A DNA stretch of 64,000 nucleotides from positions 248,001 through 312,000 of the forward strand of contig WACF01000002.1 in the NCBI GenBank assembly GCA_026192395.1. The letters are read 5' to 3'. This DNA comes from Proteobacteria bacterium 005FR1 (GTDB taxonomy: Bacteria > Pseudomonadota > Gammaproteobacteria > Pseudomonadales > Cellvibrionaceae). The notes under the pieces were generated by a model, which searched no databases, was not told the origin of the DNA, and worked only from the letters and a program-made list of their open reading frames with translations. Within the stretch, counting starts at the first letter, position 1. Each line of letters begins with the position of its first letter. The translations under genes and the position numbers were made by a program. This document shows, in pieces, positions 35,494-45,507 of the stretch.

Positions 35494-35523
35494 TTTGCTG
35501 ATTCAGAACAACAAGGAACTATC

Positions 35524-36318
35524 TTGGATCTTCTACATGTAATCGTGCTCGCGCTTCTTCAGGGCATCACCGAATTTCTTCCCATCTCCAGCTCTGCGCA
35601 TCTGATTCTTCCGAAGGAACTTCTCGGCTGGCCTGATCAGGGGCTGGCCTTCGATGTGGCTGTGCACGTTGGGTCGCTTGCGGCCGTGGTGATCTACTTC
35701 TGGCGGGATATCTGGCAAATCGTTCGCGCCTGGTTCGCCAGCTTTGCCGGTGCGGGGCAGAGCGATGATAGCAGGTTGGGCTGGTATGTCATCGTCGCCA
35801 CGATCCCGGCCGGTCTCGCCGCTCTGGTCTTCGATGGCATTATCGAAACTCATTTGCGCAGCGCCACGGTGATCATGGTCACCACCGTCGTTTTCGGCCT
35901 CTATCTGGGCTGGGCCGATTACCGCGGCAAGAGAACGCTGAACCTGACCCAAATGACCCTGGCGATGGCCTTGTTGATCGGTCTTTCGCAAGCGCTGGCC
36001 CTGATTCCGGGTACATCCCGGTCAGGTATTACCATGGCTGTCGGTTTGGCCGTGGGTCTGCAGCGGGAAGAATCAGCGCGGTTTTCCTTTCTGCTGTCGA
36101 TCCCGATAATCCTTCTGAGTGGTTTGTACAAAGGTTTCGAGCTGCTCAACGCAAGCGGCATTCCGTGGGGAGATATATTGCTGGGCACACTGCTGTCGGG
36201 AGTCAGCGCCTTTATCTGTATTCACTACTTCCTGGCCTTCATCAAGCGCATAGGCATGATGCCCTTTGTTATCTATCGGCTGGTGCTTGGGGCGGTATTG
36301 GCACTGATTATTTTCTAG
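35524..36318 (+). CDS. uppP: Undecaprenyl-diphosphate phosphatase
   Basis: A 264-residue membrane enzyme (BacA family) recycling the undecaprenyl carrier for peptidoglycan synthesis. The catalytic motif ITEFLPISSSAHLIL lies at residues about 15-29 and the PGTSRSG motif in the middle, with several membrane helices. The start is a TTG with AAGGAA seven bases upstream. It is the only position compatible with the family N-terminus, so this gene uses a rare start codon. Confidence 0.93.
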   Translation: MDLLHVIVLALLQGITEFLPISSSAHLILPKELLGWPDQGLAFDVAVHVGSLAAVVIYFWRDIWQIVRAWFASFAGAGQSDDSRLGWYVIVATIPAGLAALVFDGIIETHLRSATVIMVTTVVFGLYLGWADYRGKRTLNLTQMTLAMALLIGLSQALALIPGTSRSGITMAVGLAVGLQREESARFSFLLSIPIILLSGLYKGFELLNASGIPWGDILLGTLLSGVSAFICIHYFLAFIKRIGMMPFVIYRLVLGAVLALIIF

Positions 36319-36356
36319 CAAGTTAGCTCTCCACGCACTTAGAGGAGAAACTCAGG

Positions 36357-37259
36357 ATGGCAGATTCACCAGCCACGACAGTGGCCTTCATTGGCCTCGG
36401 CGTCATGGGTTATCCCATGGCGGGTCACTTGCAAAACAGCGGATGGTCGGTGCAGGTTTATAACCGCACTCGCGAAAAGGCGCTTGCCTGGCAAGCACAG
36501 TACGGCGGCACGGTGGCAGACTCTCCCCGCAAGGCTGCCGACTCTGCCGAAGTGGTGTTCACCTGCGTTGGAGACGACGAGGACTTGCGCAGCGTCGTTC
36601 TGGGAGAAAACGGTGCCCTGGCCGGTATGAAGCCGGGGGCTGTCCTGGTGGATCACACCACGGCATCCGCGCAATTGGCGCGGGAGCTGCATTCTCTCGC
36701 GCAACAGCGCAACTGCGGTTTCCTGGACGCTCCAGTGTCGGGCGGGCAGAAGGGGGCGGAGCTCGGGGCTCTGTCCATCATGGCCGGAGGTGAAGCCGAC
36801 GTTTACGAGCGGGCCGAGCCGGTGTTTCGCTGCTATGCGAAAGCGGCAAGCCTGATCGGTCCACCGGGGGCCGGGCAACTGTGCAAGATGGTCAACCAGA
36901 TCTGTATTGCGGGCTTGCTGGAAGGTTTGTCAGAGGGCCTGCACTTTGCGCAAAACGCCGGGCTCAATATCGAGAAAGTGATCGAGGTTATCTCCAAGGG
37001 AGCGGCCCAGTCCTGGCAAATGGAGAACCGCTACGCCACTATGATGCGCGGCGAATACCAGCATGGCTTTGCGGTGGATTGGATGCGCAAGGATCTGCGA
37101 ATCGCATTGAGCGAAGCCCGGGCAAACGGTTCGCAACTGCCGGTTACCGCTCTCGTGGATCAGTTTTATGCCGATGTGCAGGCAATGGGTGGCCGGCGCT
37201 GGGATACCTCTAGTCTGCTGGCGCGCCTGCAACGTAAGCCATCCGATAACGAGCAATAA
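36357..37259 (+). CDS. Beta-hydroxyacid dehydrogenase (3-hydroxyisobutyrate/tartronate-semialdehyde reductase family)
   Basis: A 300-residue NAD(P)-dependent oxidoreductase. The Rossmann motif is FIGLGVMGYPMAGHL, the substrate-binding signature is DAPVSGGQKGAELG, and the catalytic lysine is in GQLCKMVNQICI. The C-terminal helical dimerisation domain is complete. Close family members act on 3-hydroxyisobutyrate, tartronate semialdehyde or succinic semialdehyde (Gly/Arg type); the substrate is not decided by these motifs. The ATG at 36357 has GAGGAGAAACTCAGG upstream. Confidence 0.88.
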   Translation: MADSPATTVAFIGLGVMGYPMAGHLQNSGWSVQVYNRTREKALAWQAQYGGTVADSPRKAADSAEVVFTCVGDDEDLRSVVLGENGALAGMKPGAVLVDHTTASAQLARELHSLAQQRNCGFLDAPVSGGQKGAELGALSIMAGGEADVYERAEPVFRCYAKAASLIGPPGAGQLCKMVNQICIAGLLEGLSEGLHFAQNAGLNIEKVIEVISKGAAQSWQMENRYATMMRGEYQHGFAVDWMRKDLRIALSEARANGSQLPVTALVDQFYADVQAMGGRRWDTSSLLARLQRKPSDNEQ

Positions 37260-37309
37260 ATCGATTTCAAAGGGTCGACGTAAAGAGCCCAGAAGTAAAG
37301 GACAGGCTA

Positions 37310-38656
37310 ATGACCAAAGAACAGTTCAACCGGGGTTTGCTGGACTTCCTCCAGTCCTCGCCGACCCCCTTCCACGCCACCCGGGAAATGGCGAACCAAC
37401 TTCAGCAAAAAGGTTTCACCGAGTTGCCCATTCATCGGCGCTGGGACTTGCAGCCCGGAGGTCGCTACTACTGCATTCGCAATGGTTCCAGTCTGGTGGC
37501 TTTTGTTTATGGCCGAGAGCCGCTGACCGAGTCGGGTTTTCGAATGCTGGGCGCTCACACCGACAGTCCCTGTCTGAAAGTGAAGCCGCAGCCGGAGCTT
37601 CATCAGCAGGGTTACTTGCAGCTGGCGGTGGAAGTCTACGGTGGGGTGCTGCTCAATCCCTGGTTCGACCGCGATCTCTCGCTGGCGGGACGTGTCACTT
37701 ACCTCGGTGCGGATCGGGCGCTGCACAGCGTATTGATAAATTTCGAGAGGCCGATGGCGGTCATCCCCAGCCTGGCGATTCATCTCGACCGTGAGGTCAA
37801 CAGCAATCGCAGCATCAATGCGCAGAAAGACATTCCGCCGCTGGTCTGTATCGCCCCTGGTCAGGAAAAGGTGTCCTTCAGGGACATGCTTACCGCCCAA
37901 ATAAAGGTGGAGCATCCCGACAAGGCAGTGGAGAAGGTTCTCGATTACGAGCTGAGCTTCTACGACACCCAGACTCCGGCGATCATTGGTCTCAATGAAG
38001 ACTTCATTGCCAGCGCCCGACTGGATAATCTGGCCAGTTGCTATATCGGTCTGCAATCGCTGTTGCAGGCGGATGATCGCGTCAGTGCGATGTTGGTTTG
38101 CAATGACCATGAGGAAGTGGGCAGCCAGACGGCGGCCGGCGCGCAGGGCCCACTGGTAAAGGATATTCTCGGTCGATTGCTGCCGGACAACGATGAGCGT
38201 GCCCGCATGCTGGAGCACTCCATGCTCATCTCAGCGGACAATGCTCATGGTGTACACCCCAACTATGCCGATCGCCACGACAACAATCACGCGCCCCGGC
38301 TCAACGGCGGACCGGTGATCAAGACCAACGCCAACCAGCGCTATGCGACAAATAGCGAAACCAGTGCGGTATTCCAGCAGGTATGCGCGGAGCAGGGGGT
38401 GCCGGTTCAGTACTTCGTCAGTCGTAGTGACATGGGCTGTGGCAGTACCATCGGACCGCTGACGGCGACCGCTTTGGGTATCGCTACAGTGGATGTGGGA
38501 ATTCCCACCTTCGCTATGCATTCGATTCGCGAGCTGGCCGGCAGCGAAGATGCCTACAATTTCTACCGTGCGATGCTGGGCTTCCAGGCTCTCGATTCCG
38601 TGACTATCGATTCCGGGGCTCTCGATTCTGGGACTCTCGATTCTGGGGAAGTCTGA
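37310..38656 (+). CDS. apeB: M18-family metalloaminopeptidase
   Basis: A 448-residue dinuclear zinc aminopeptidase, cytosolic, active on N-terminal acidic or neutral residues in relatives. Metal ligands and catalytic residues are visible in MLGAHTDSPCLKVK (His/Asp), FIASARLDNLASCY (Asp), NDHEEVGSQTAAGA (Glu pair), SADNAHGVHPN and PTFAMHSIREL (His). The last 20 residues are an odd repetitive tail (LDSVTIDSGALDSGTLDSGE) encoded by four 15-base tandem repeats; the domain proper ends just before it. Confidence 0.92.
   Translation: MTKEQFNRGLLDFLQSSPTPFHATREMANQLQQKGFTELPIHRRWDLQPGGRYYCIRNGSSLVAFVYGREPLTESGFRMLGAHTDSPCLKVKPQPELHQQGYLQLAVEVYGGVLLNPWFDRDLSLAGRVTYLGADRALHSVLINFERPMAVIPSLAIHLDREVNSNRSINAQKDIPPLVCIAPGQEKVSFRDMLTAQIKVEHPDKAVEKVLDYELSFYDTQTPAIIGLNEDFIASARLDNLASCYIGLQSLLQADDRVSAMLVCNDHEEVGSQTAAGAQGPLVKDILGRLLPDNDERARMLEHSMLISADNAHGVHPNYADRHDNNHAPRLNGGPVIKTNANQRYATNSETSAVFQQVCAEQGVPVQYFVSRSDMGCGSTIGPLTATALGIATVDVGIPTFAMHSIRELAGSEDAYNFYRAMLGFQALDSVTIDSGALDSGTLDSGEV
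38591..38650. repeat. Four 15-bp tandem repeats inside the 3' end of apeB
   Basis: Units ctcgattccgtgact, atcgattccggggct, ctcgattctgggact and ctcgattctggggaa occupy the final codons of the gene and encode (L/I)DS(V/G)x pentapeptides. The reading frame is kept because the unit is 15 bases, so copy-number change would only lengthen or shorten the tail. Confidence 0.8.
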
Positions 38657-38891
38657 CCACCGCCGGCCGATGGGGAAATAGATCACAATTGCCCAGCCGA
38701 CCGGGGGAGCTGGCACGCAATCTGGTGTATCTTTACCCCCCTTCTCGATCTTCGCCGGCGAGTGCCGCCGACTCATGATCCACGGACCCCCCGTTTTCCA
38801 AACTTCTGATTCGGTCAGGTGCGGCGAAATATCCGGGCTAAACTATGGACTATCATTTACGCCAACCACCTAGCACCAGAGGAATTCAGTA

Positions 38892-39914
38892 GTGGCGGTT
38901 ACCCAAGCCTTGCTCCAACGCTTCAAGCCTTTCGAGTCGATTACCGATGAGCAGATGGAGGCTATCGCTCCACACCTGGAGCTCAGTCACGCTAGCAAGG
39001 GCACCTTTCTGATCAAGCGTGGCAAGCCGTTGAAAGCTATCAGCTTCCTGGTGGAAGGCCGGGTGGACCTGGTGGATGCTTCTTTCAACAGCGAGTCTGT
39101 CGAGGCGGGTACTGAGCGCAGCCGCGATCCACTCACCCGCCAGTCTCCCTCCGATGTATCCGCGTTGGCCAAATCGGACGTCGAAGTGCTGAATGTGGAG
39201 GAGCAGGCCTTCGAGGTTCTCGACAACTGGCGCGATGTCCGAGTGGGGAATCCCCTTGCAGGCGAGGGGCAGGACAGCGGCGACGATTGGATGACCGCGC
39301 TCCTGGACTCACCCCTGTTCTCCCAGGTGCCGCCGACGCAACTGCAGCAACTGTTTGCCAGTTTTGAGCCAGTGACGGTAGAGGCTGGCGACACCGTTGT
39401 CGAGGAGAGTGCGGAAGGGGATTATTTCTACGTGATCGAATTTGGTCACGCCAAGGTAGTCACGCGTTTCGATGGCGAAGTGGCCACGCTAGGTCCGGGA
39501 AAATTTTTCGGAGAGGAGGCGCTGGTCGGGGACACCATTCGCAATGCTTCGGTGATCATGACCACCCCGGGAGTGGTCATGAGGCTCAGCAAAGAGAACT
39601 TCAAAGCGCTACTGCAGGAGCCGCTGATTCGCTATCTCACCGGTGAAGAACTCCACCAGCAGGCAGTTGAAGGGGAGAATTACCTGATCATCGATGTGCG
39701 CATTCCGCTGGAATACCGCATGGGCCACGTGAAGGACAGCGCGAACATCCCCCTCGCGTCGCTGCGCAAGCGGCTGGGCAAGTTGGCCGGCGGAGCCAGC
39801 TACGTGATCACCGATGACGCCGGGAAGCGCAGTGAAGTAGCTGCCCACTTGATGTGTCAGGCCGGGTTCAATACCTTCATCCTGAAAAACTCGAGCGAAC
39901 ATTACGGCAGCTGA
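38892..39914 (+). CDS. Double cyclic-nucleotide-binding-domain protein with inactive rhodanese domain
   Basis: A 340-residue protein from a GTG with AGAGGAATTC upstream. Residues about 10-110 form a degenerate first cNMP-binding domain ([21 protein letters not shown]). Residues about 135-250 form a second with a good phosphate-binding cassette ([19 protein letters not shown]). The C-terminus is a rhodanese fold ([23 protein letters not shown]). Its active-site loop reads ITDDAGKRS, with Asp where the catalytic Cys should be. It has no DNA-binding domain, so it is not a CRP. A cAMP-responsive adaptor is a fair inference, supported by the adenylate cyclase at 42.7 kb. Confidence 0.85.
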   Translation: MAVTQALLQRFKPFESITDEQMEAIAPHLELSHASKGTFLIKRGKPLKAISFLVEGRVDLVDASFNSESVEAGTERSRDPLTRQSPSDVSALAKSDVEVLNVEEQAFEVLDNWRDVRVGNPLAGEGQDSGDDWMTALLDSPLFSQVPPTQLQQLFASFEPVTVEAGDTVVEESAEGDYFYVIEFGHAKVVTRFDGEVATLGPGKFFGEEALVGDTIRNASVIMTTPGVVMRLSKENFKALLQEPLIRYLTGEELHQQAVEGENYLIIDVRIPLEYRMGHVKDSANIPLASLRKRLGKLAGGASYVITDDAGKRSEVAAHLMCQAGFNTFILKNSSEHYGS

Positions 39915-40069
39915 TTTACTGCCGTCGCTATTCCCGCTACCTGACCGTCGCTGGCGCGGCGGTGTCGCACCACCCCTTCATTGTCTGTATCATAGCGCCC
40001 CCATTTGTCACCCGAGGCCCGGTCATCGCCGGGTCCCGATTCTCACAGGATTTCGAACGCAGACAGCCC

Positions 40070-41077
40070 ATGAGCAAACAGCGGGTACTCACCGGTATCA
40101 CCACCACAGGCACGCCCCATCTGGGTAACTACGTCGGTGCGATTCGCCCGGCCATTCGTGCGAGTCGGGAAACGGACAACCTGTCCTTCTACTTTCTTGC
40201 CGATTACCACGCACTGATCAAGTGCCGCGATCCGGACATGATTCAGCAATCGACGCGGGAAATAGCAGCAACCTGGCTGGCAGCCGGACTCGATCCAGAT
40301 CAGGTGGTTTTCTATCGTCAGTCCGACATCCCCGAAATCCCCGAGCTCTGCTGGCTGCTCAACTGCATGGCCGCCAAAGGGCTGATGAATCGTGCACACG
40401 CCTACAAAGCGGCGGTGGCTGCCAACCAAGACGCGGGAGAGGATGCGGATTTCGGCATCACCATGGGACTGTACAGCTATCCGGTGCTGATGGCGGCGGA
40501 CATTCTCATGTTCAACGCCAATCAGGTGCCGGTGGGTCGAGATCAGATTCAGCACGTGGAAATGGCGCGGGACATTGCCGCCCGTTTCAATCACCACTAC
40601 GGCGATCATTTCGTGCTGCCCGAGGCGGCAGTGGATGACAATGTCGCCGTCCTCCAGGGGCTGGACGGACGCAAGATGAGCAAGAGCTATAACAACACCA
40701 TTCCGCTCTTCCTCCCGGAGAAACAGCTCAAGAAACACATCAACAAGATCAAGACCAATCTGCTCGAACCCGGCGAGCCCAAGGATCCGGACGATTCCAC
40801 CGTTTTCCAGCTCTGGCAGGCCTTCGCCACGCCGGAGCAGACCGCGGAAATGCGCAAGGAATTCGAGGCGGGGATCGCCTGGGGCGAAGCCAAGCGCCGG
40901 CTGTTCGAGTTGATCAATCAAGAACTGGCGGAAGCGCGCGAGACATACAACAGCCTGATGAATCGGCCCGGGGAAATCGAGGAAATACTGCTGGCCGGCG
41001 CGGATAAGGCACGCGAGTACAGCGTTCCTTTCATCAAGGACGTTCGCGCGGCTATGGGCATCCGCAAACTTGGCTAA
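40070..41077 (+). CDS. trpS: Tryptophanyl-tRNA synthetase
   Basis: A 335-residue class I synthetase. The HIGH-type motif appears as [13 protein letters not shown] near the N-terminus and the KMSKS loop as [12 protein letters not shown]. The start is the ATG at 40070 ([10 protein letters not shown]); the frame stays open upstream into the preceding gene without homology. It is convergent with bioA, with only 9 bases between stops. Confidence 0.95.
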   Translation: MSKQRVLTGITTTGTPHLGNYVGAIRPAIRASRETDNLSFYFLADYHALIKCRDPDMIQQSTREIAATWLAAGLDPDQVVFYRQSDIPEIPELCWLLNCMAAKGLMNRAHAYKAAVAANQDAGEDADFGITMGLYSYPVLMAADILMFNANQVPVGRDQIQHVEMARDIAARFNHHYGDHFVLPEAAVDDNVAVLQGLDGRKMSKSYNNTIPLFLPEKQLKKHINKIKTNLLEPGEPKDPDDSTVFQLWQAFATPEQTAEMRKEFEAGIAWGEAKRRLFELINQELAEARETYNSLMNRPGEIEEILLAGADKAREYSVPFIKDVRAAMGIRKLG

Positions 41078-41086
41078 CAGTAGCAA

Positions 41087-42388
41087 CTAGCCATAGGGGT
41101 TCAGCGCCACTTCGCAAATCGTGCGGGTCAACTGCTGCAGTTGACCATCGCCGATGATGAACGGCGGCATCACATAGACCAGCTTGCCGAACGGGCGCAC
41201 CCAAAGACCACGGGCGATGCACTGGTTCTGGAAGTGCTCCATGGCCACTGGCTTCCTGAACTCCACCACCCCGATGGCGCCAAGTACACGCACATCCTCC
41301 ACTTCCGGCGCCTCCCGGCAGGGCGCCAGTCCCTTTCGCAATCCATCCTCGATCCGCGCCACCGACAGTGCCCAGTCGCTATCCAGCAGCAGCTTGACGC
41401 TGGCCAGGGATACCGCACAGGCCAGCGGGTTGGCCATGAAGGTAGGCCCGTGCATCAGCACCCCGGCGCTGCCCTCGGAAATCCCTCGCCCCACTTCATC
41501 GGTGCACAGCGTCGCTGCCAAAGTCATGTAGCCGCCAGTGAGTGCCTTGCCGAGACAAAGAATGTCCGGTGCGATGTCGGCGTGCTCGCAGGCGAAGAGC
41601 TTGCCGCTTCGTCCGAAGCCGGTGGCAATCTCGTCCGCGATCAGCAATACCCCAAAACGGTCGGCGAGCGCCCGGGCCGCTTTCAGGTACTCCGGCGAAT
41701 AAAAGCGCATGCCGCCGGCGCCCTGCACGACTGGCTCCAGAATGATTGCGGCGATTTGACGGTGGTGGCTTTCGAGTATCGCTTCAAGCTCCCGTGTATC
41801 GCTTTTCCGGTACTCCTCGGAGAACAAAGACTGTGGCGCGGGTACAAAGAAGTGCTGCGGAAACACATCGTTGAAGAGGGTATGCATGCCGTTGACGGGA
41901 TCGCAAACCGCCATCGTGGCGAAGGTATCCCCGTGATAAGCGGAGCGGAGTGCCACGAGACGATTTTTCTCGGGCTTGCCCTGGCTGGCCCAGTACTGAA
42001 AGGCCATTTTGATGGCCACTTCCACAGCCACGGAACCTGAATCGGCGAAGAAGACTTTCTGCAACGGGGCGGGCGTAAGCTGGATCAGTAAGTCCGCGAG
42101 TTCGATGGCGGGGCGATGAGTCAGTCCGCCGAACATCACGTGGGCCATTTTTTTCAGCTGACGTTCGATTGCCCAGTTCAGGACCGGGTGGTTGTAACCG
42201 TGCACCGCGCTCCACCAGGACGCCATTCCGTCGATGACGCGTTCACCCCCGGCGAGATTGAGATATACACCATCGGCGGATTCCACCAGATGGAGCGGCA
42301 CGGCAGCCGGCATGGAAGCATAAGGGTGCCAGACGTGGGCGCGGTCAAAAGACAGTAATTGCGATGTGGACTTTCCGTGCTCGTTCAT
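41087..42388 (-). CDS. bioA: Adenosylmethionine-8-amino-7-oxononanoate aminotransferase
   Basis: A 433-residue fold-type I PLP enzyme of biotin synthesis that transfers the amino group of S-adenosylmethionine to KAPA. The N-terminal substrate residues HVWHPYASM, the [14 protein letters not shown] motif and the PLP lysine (about Lys281) in [11 protein letters not shown] agree with BioA rather than other class III aminotransferases. The ATG at 42388 is preferred; an ATG eight codons upstream is possible. No other bio gene and no obvious BirA operator is seen nearby. Confidence 0.94.
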   Translation of the reverse strand: MNEHGKSTSQLLSFDRAHVWHPYASMPAAVPLHLVESADGVYLNLAGGERVIDGMASWWSAVHGYNHPVLNWAIERQLKKMAHVMFGGLTHRPAIELADLLIQLTPAPLQKVFFADSGSVAVEVAIKMAFQYWASQGKPEKNRLVALRSAYHGDTFATMAVCDPVNGMHTLFNDVFPQHFFVPAPQSLFSEEYRKSDTRELEAILESHHRQIAAIILEPVVQGAGGMRFYSPEYLKAARALADRFGVLLIADEIATGFGRSGKLFACEHADIAPDILCLGKALTGGYMTLAATLCTDEVGRGISEGSAGVLMHGPTFMANPLACAVSLASVKLLLDSDWALSVARIEDGLRKGLAPCREAPEVEDVRVLGAIGVVEFRKPVAMEHFQNQCIARGLWVRPFGKLVYVMPPFIIGDGQLQQLTRTICEVALNPYG

Positions 42389-42753
42389 GGATGACTCGCG
42401 ACAAAATGACACATTCTACCCAAAGCACTCGCGGAAATGAAAAACAGACGGTGGTCTGCCAAACGCGGGCGTGCTTTGACGAGAATCGCGCCAAATTACT
42501 GAATTAACGCCAGCTCGACATTGATTAGGTCGTGCTGAAGCTCAATAAATTCGGATGGTTAGTTAAAATCGGACTATAGTGTGATGGTTGCCACTTACCT
42601 GCCCAATTTGTGCCTATGTTCCCGGAAAAAGTGAGACCTGCTTCCTTGCAATTCGGCCTGCGGCGCGCAGAGTCGCGCGCTATTGCTGAGCAGGAGCACT
42701 CCTCCGGGAACCGTCTAACCGCAAGACTTCCGTTGCTGGGAAGATTTCCTTTG
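42389..42753. other. Region between bioA and the adenylate cyclase
   Basis: 365 bases that should carry the divergent promoters. The cyclase frame is open from a GTG at 42610 and an ATG at 42616, so the right part could be coding if translation starts there. That segment has no membrane or domain character and no clear RBS. I see no hairpin terminator or regulatory palindrome. Confidence 0.45.
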
Positions 42754-44280
42754 ATGCGGAAAGTGTTGCGCTGCGTGAGATCCAGACAATTTCCCATCGC
42801 CTACCGGCTGGCGGCCAGTTTTACTGCAGTGATCGTTCTGGGCATGGGCCTGTTGAGTTCGCTCGTTCTCAACTATCAAGCCGACCTGATGCGGCAGCAA
42901 ATCAACGAATTCGGCACCACGATCGTCAGCCAGTTCGCCCACAGCGCCACCGAGCCCTTGTTCATCGACGATCACTTTGCGCTGCAGGTAATGACCAGCA
43001 ATTTGACCAGCGATCCGCAAATACTTGGCGCGGCATTGTTTGATGAAAACGGCGAGCAGCTTTTTACCGCTGGCGACGTGCCAAAGCGAAAACTGCAGGA
43101 AATCATTGCCGCGGGCGAAGCCATCACCGGAAAGCTCTCTACCCTCGAGTGGCACCAGAGTGGCAGCAACAGCGAGCGGGATCTGATCTCTTTCATTGCG
43201 CCAATCAGTTTCCAGAAGGTGGTGGCCGGCCACGCCCTGATTTCTCTGTCGGTCGCCTCTATCCATGCCAGTTTCGAACGCACGGCCCAGGTGCTGCTGC
43301 TGGCGACTCTGGCGATGATGGTGCTTGGGGTACTCATAGCCGCCTGGATGAGCCGTCGCATAGCGAAGCCCGTGGAGGAACTTGTCCACGCAAGCGACAA
43401 ACTCGCCTCCGGCAATTATGACGTGCAGATCGAAACCCGCCGGCGCGACGAGCTGGGCAAACTGTCGGCTGCATTCAATCGCATGGCCCGCAGCCTGCGT
43501 GAAAAAAGTCAGATGGAAGGTGTGCTCTCGCGCTTCGTCGCGGATGATGTCGCTCAGGCGATGCTGTCGGATCTCGACAAGGTGGATGTAGGCTGCACGA
43601 GCGTAGACGCGTCCGTGCTGTTTGTGGATATCGTCGGTTTTACCGAGCTGTCCGAGAATTCCAGTTCCGAGGAAATCGTCGAACTACTCAACGAATACTT
43701 CGCCTATTTCACGGTGTGTGGACGACTGTTTTTCGGCACCGTGGACAAATTCATCGGCGACTGCGCGATGCTGATTTTCGGTGCGCCGAAAAAGAACCCC
43801 GACCACCGTTTCAACGCCATCGCTTGTGCAAGTGTGATGTTGCGCCTACTGGAGCAGATCAACGTCGTGCGCCGTGAACGCGGGCAGCGGGAGGTGCAGG
43901 TTCGCATCGGTGTGAACAGTGGCGAGATGATGGCGGGGATCGTCGGCGGCAGTCAGCGAATGGAGTACACGGTGGTTGGGGATACGGTGAACATCGCCTC
44001 GCGCCTGAGCCGCATCGCCGAACCTGGCGAAATGGTCGTTGGCGAGGCTGTATCCCGCGACCCATCGCTGCGCGACCGCGTCAGCTTCACCGCCGGTGAA
44101 GAAGTAGCGGTACGGGGCCGCAAAGGAAGCGTACGCACCTACAAGGTTGCCGCCATTGCGCCGGAATACCAGCGCACAATGGACACCATGATTGAAGACA
44201 TCTTAGAGAACAACGGGTCGATCGTTGATGGCGATGGCGCCGCCCGCCTGGCGCCCAGACGATCGGGCACGCAAGGGTAA
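42754..44280 (+). CDS. Class III adenylate cyclase, membrane-bound with HAMP domain
   Basis: About 508 residues from the ATG at 42754 (alternative starts at 42610/42616 add 46-48 residues). A first membrane helix (FTAVIVLGMGLLSSLVLNY), a periplasmic sensor domain, a second helix (VLLLATLAMMVLGVLIAAWM), HAMP (RRIAKPVEELVHASDKLASGNYD, shown in part) and a C-terminal cyclase domain follow in order. The two metal-binding Asp are Asp292 (VDIVGFTEL) and Asp336 (FIGDCAM). The adenine-selecting pair Lys332 and Asp410 (VVGDTVNIASRL) indicates ATP, not GTP, as substrate. It is translated just upstream of a lipoprotein gene (7 bases apart). Confidence 0.9.
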   Translation: MRKVLRCVRSRQFPIAYRLAASFTAVIVLGMGLLSSLVLNYQADLMRQQINEFGTTIVSQFAHSATEPLFIDDHFALQVMTSNLTSDPQILGAALFDENGEQLFTAGDVPKRKLQEIIAAGEAITGKLSTLEWHQSGSNSERDLISFIAPISFQKVVAGHALISLSVASIHASFERTAQVLLLATLAMMVLGVLIAAWMSRRIAKPVEELVHASDKLASGNYDVQIETRRRDELGKLSAAFNRMARSLREKSQMEGVLSRFVADDVAQAMLSDLDKVDVGCTSVDASVLFVDIVGFTELSENSSSEEIVELLNEYFAYFTVCGRLFFGTVDKFIGDCAMLIFGAPKKNPDHRFNAIACASVMLRLLEQINVVRRERGQREVQVRIGVNSGEMMAGIVGGSQRMEYTVVGDTVNIASRLSRIAEPGEMVVGEAVSRDPSLRDRVSFTAGEEVAVRGRKGSVRTYKVAAIAPEYQRTMDTMIEDILENNGSIVDGDGAARLAPRRSGTQG

Positions 44281-44287
44281 ATAGGGA

Positions 44288-45379
44288 ATGAAGCACGGCC
44301 TGACAAAAACTATTCCGTTCATCTTCGCCGCGATTCTCTCCGGCTGCAGCACGATGCCCACCGGTCCCGAGCGCATAGCCCGGGTGGACGAACTGGTGGC
44401 AACGCACGAGTTTGCCAAGGCCGAGGCTCTGCTGGCGGATATCGATGCCCGTGATCCGGCCTTTGAAGCGCTGGTGGTTCGCCGCCGGGCCATTCGCCCG
44501 CTGATTGTGCGCTTCGAGGAAAACATCGCAGAGCGGGTCGATGAGCTCAAAAAGGCTGACGAATGGCCCGAGGCCGAAGCGCTTCTTGATCAGGCACTCG
44601 AAAAGCTGCCTGACAGCGAGGCGCTTAGGAAAACCGAGCGACGCTTCTATGCGGATCGGGACGAGCGCCTTGACCACATCGATCGCGAGATCAGTCTGCT
44701 GCGGGGCGAACATCTCGCTGCCAAGGCGCCTCTGGTGGAAATGGCGGAAGAAGTGCATCCACGCAGTATCAAGACCCGCTGGCAGGCCTATCTGCATGGC
44801 CGGGAAACCGAGCAACTGGCGGCGGAACTGGCCGACTGTGGCGAACTGGCCCTGGAGGAAGCGCGTTATGACCTGGCTGAATCCTGCCTGAAAATGGCTG
44901 CCGCGCTCACCGAGGATGAATCGACAGCAAATCAACTGGTTGCCTTGCAACAACGTCGCGCCAGGGAGCAGGCCGAAGCGGCTGCCCGCGCAAAAGCGGA
45001 GCAGCAAGCCGAAGCGGCCGCCCGCATCGCCCGCAAAACCGAGCAGGTCGGCCAGCTGAAAACCCGCTACCGTGATCTCGTGGACGCAGGCTGGTGGGCT
45101 GCGGCCAAGGAAGTGCTCTCAGAGCTTCAGGAAAAGGCGCCAGAGGATCCCGACGTGGTGGCCTGGAATGAAGAATTGCAGAAAGTCGTATCGGATCGCG
45201 TCGAGGCCAACATCAAGGAAGGTCAGGCCCTGTACAGCCGCGGTCGTTTGCACGAGGCCCTTGCCGTCTGGCAGGACGCCGCCAAGCTGGCGCCCGAAAA
45301 TCCCGTTCTGCAGGCGCACATTTCGCGTGTCGAGCGTTTTATCGCCAAGCTCGAGCGCCTCAACAAGGACGACGCCTGA
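44288..45379 (+). CDS. Lipoprotein with TPR-like helical repeats
   Basis: A 363-residue protein with a lipoprotein signal peptide (MKHGLTKTIPFIFAAILSGC, lipidated Cys20; the following Ser-Thr predicts outer-membrane sorting). The mature part is helical and repetitive: RVDELVATHEFAKAEALLAD, a charged coil QQRRAREQAEAAARAKAEQQ, then AAKEVLSELQEKAPEDPDV and NIKEGQALYSRGRLHEALAVW, resembling TPR units. The function is unknown. Tight coupling to the adenylate cyclase suggests a role with its periplasmic sensor, but that is inference. Confidence 0.85.
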   Translation: MKHGLTKTIPFIFAAILSGCSTMPTGPERIARVDELVATHEFAKAEALLADIDARDPAFEALVVRRRAIRPLIVRFEENIAERVDELKKADEWPEAEALLDQALEKLPDSEALRKTERRFYADRDERLDHIDREISLLRGEHLAAKAPLVEMAEEVHPRSIKTRWQAYLHGRETEQLAAELADCGELALEEARYDLAESCLKMAAALTEDESTANQLVALQQRRAREQAEAAARAKAEQQAEAAARIARKTEQVGQLKTRYRDLVDAGWWAAAKEVLSELQEKAPEDPDVVAWNEELQKVVSDRVEANIKEGQALYSRGRLHEALAVWQDAAKLAPENPVLQAHISRVERFIAKLERLNKDDA

Positions 45380-45507
45380 GCGCGAGCGACATGCCGCTTG
45401 CCAATTTGCTAACACCCGGCTTAGCCGTACAATAGCGCCCCTTCGATCCTGCTTCCTTTTCTTCACGGACAGGCCGTTCACGCCAGGGCCCACTTTCAAG
45501 TCTTCCT

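Noticed and set aside
38672-38687. CRP-like site (GGGGA, six bases, TCACA) upstream of the cNMP-binding protein gene
   Set aside because: Only three of five bases match in the left half and the distance to the start codon is over 200 bases; too weak to claim.
39854-40069. Extra N-terminal part of trpS
   Set aside because: It would overlap the preceding gene and has no homology; [10 protein letters not shown] at 40070 fits TrpS starts.
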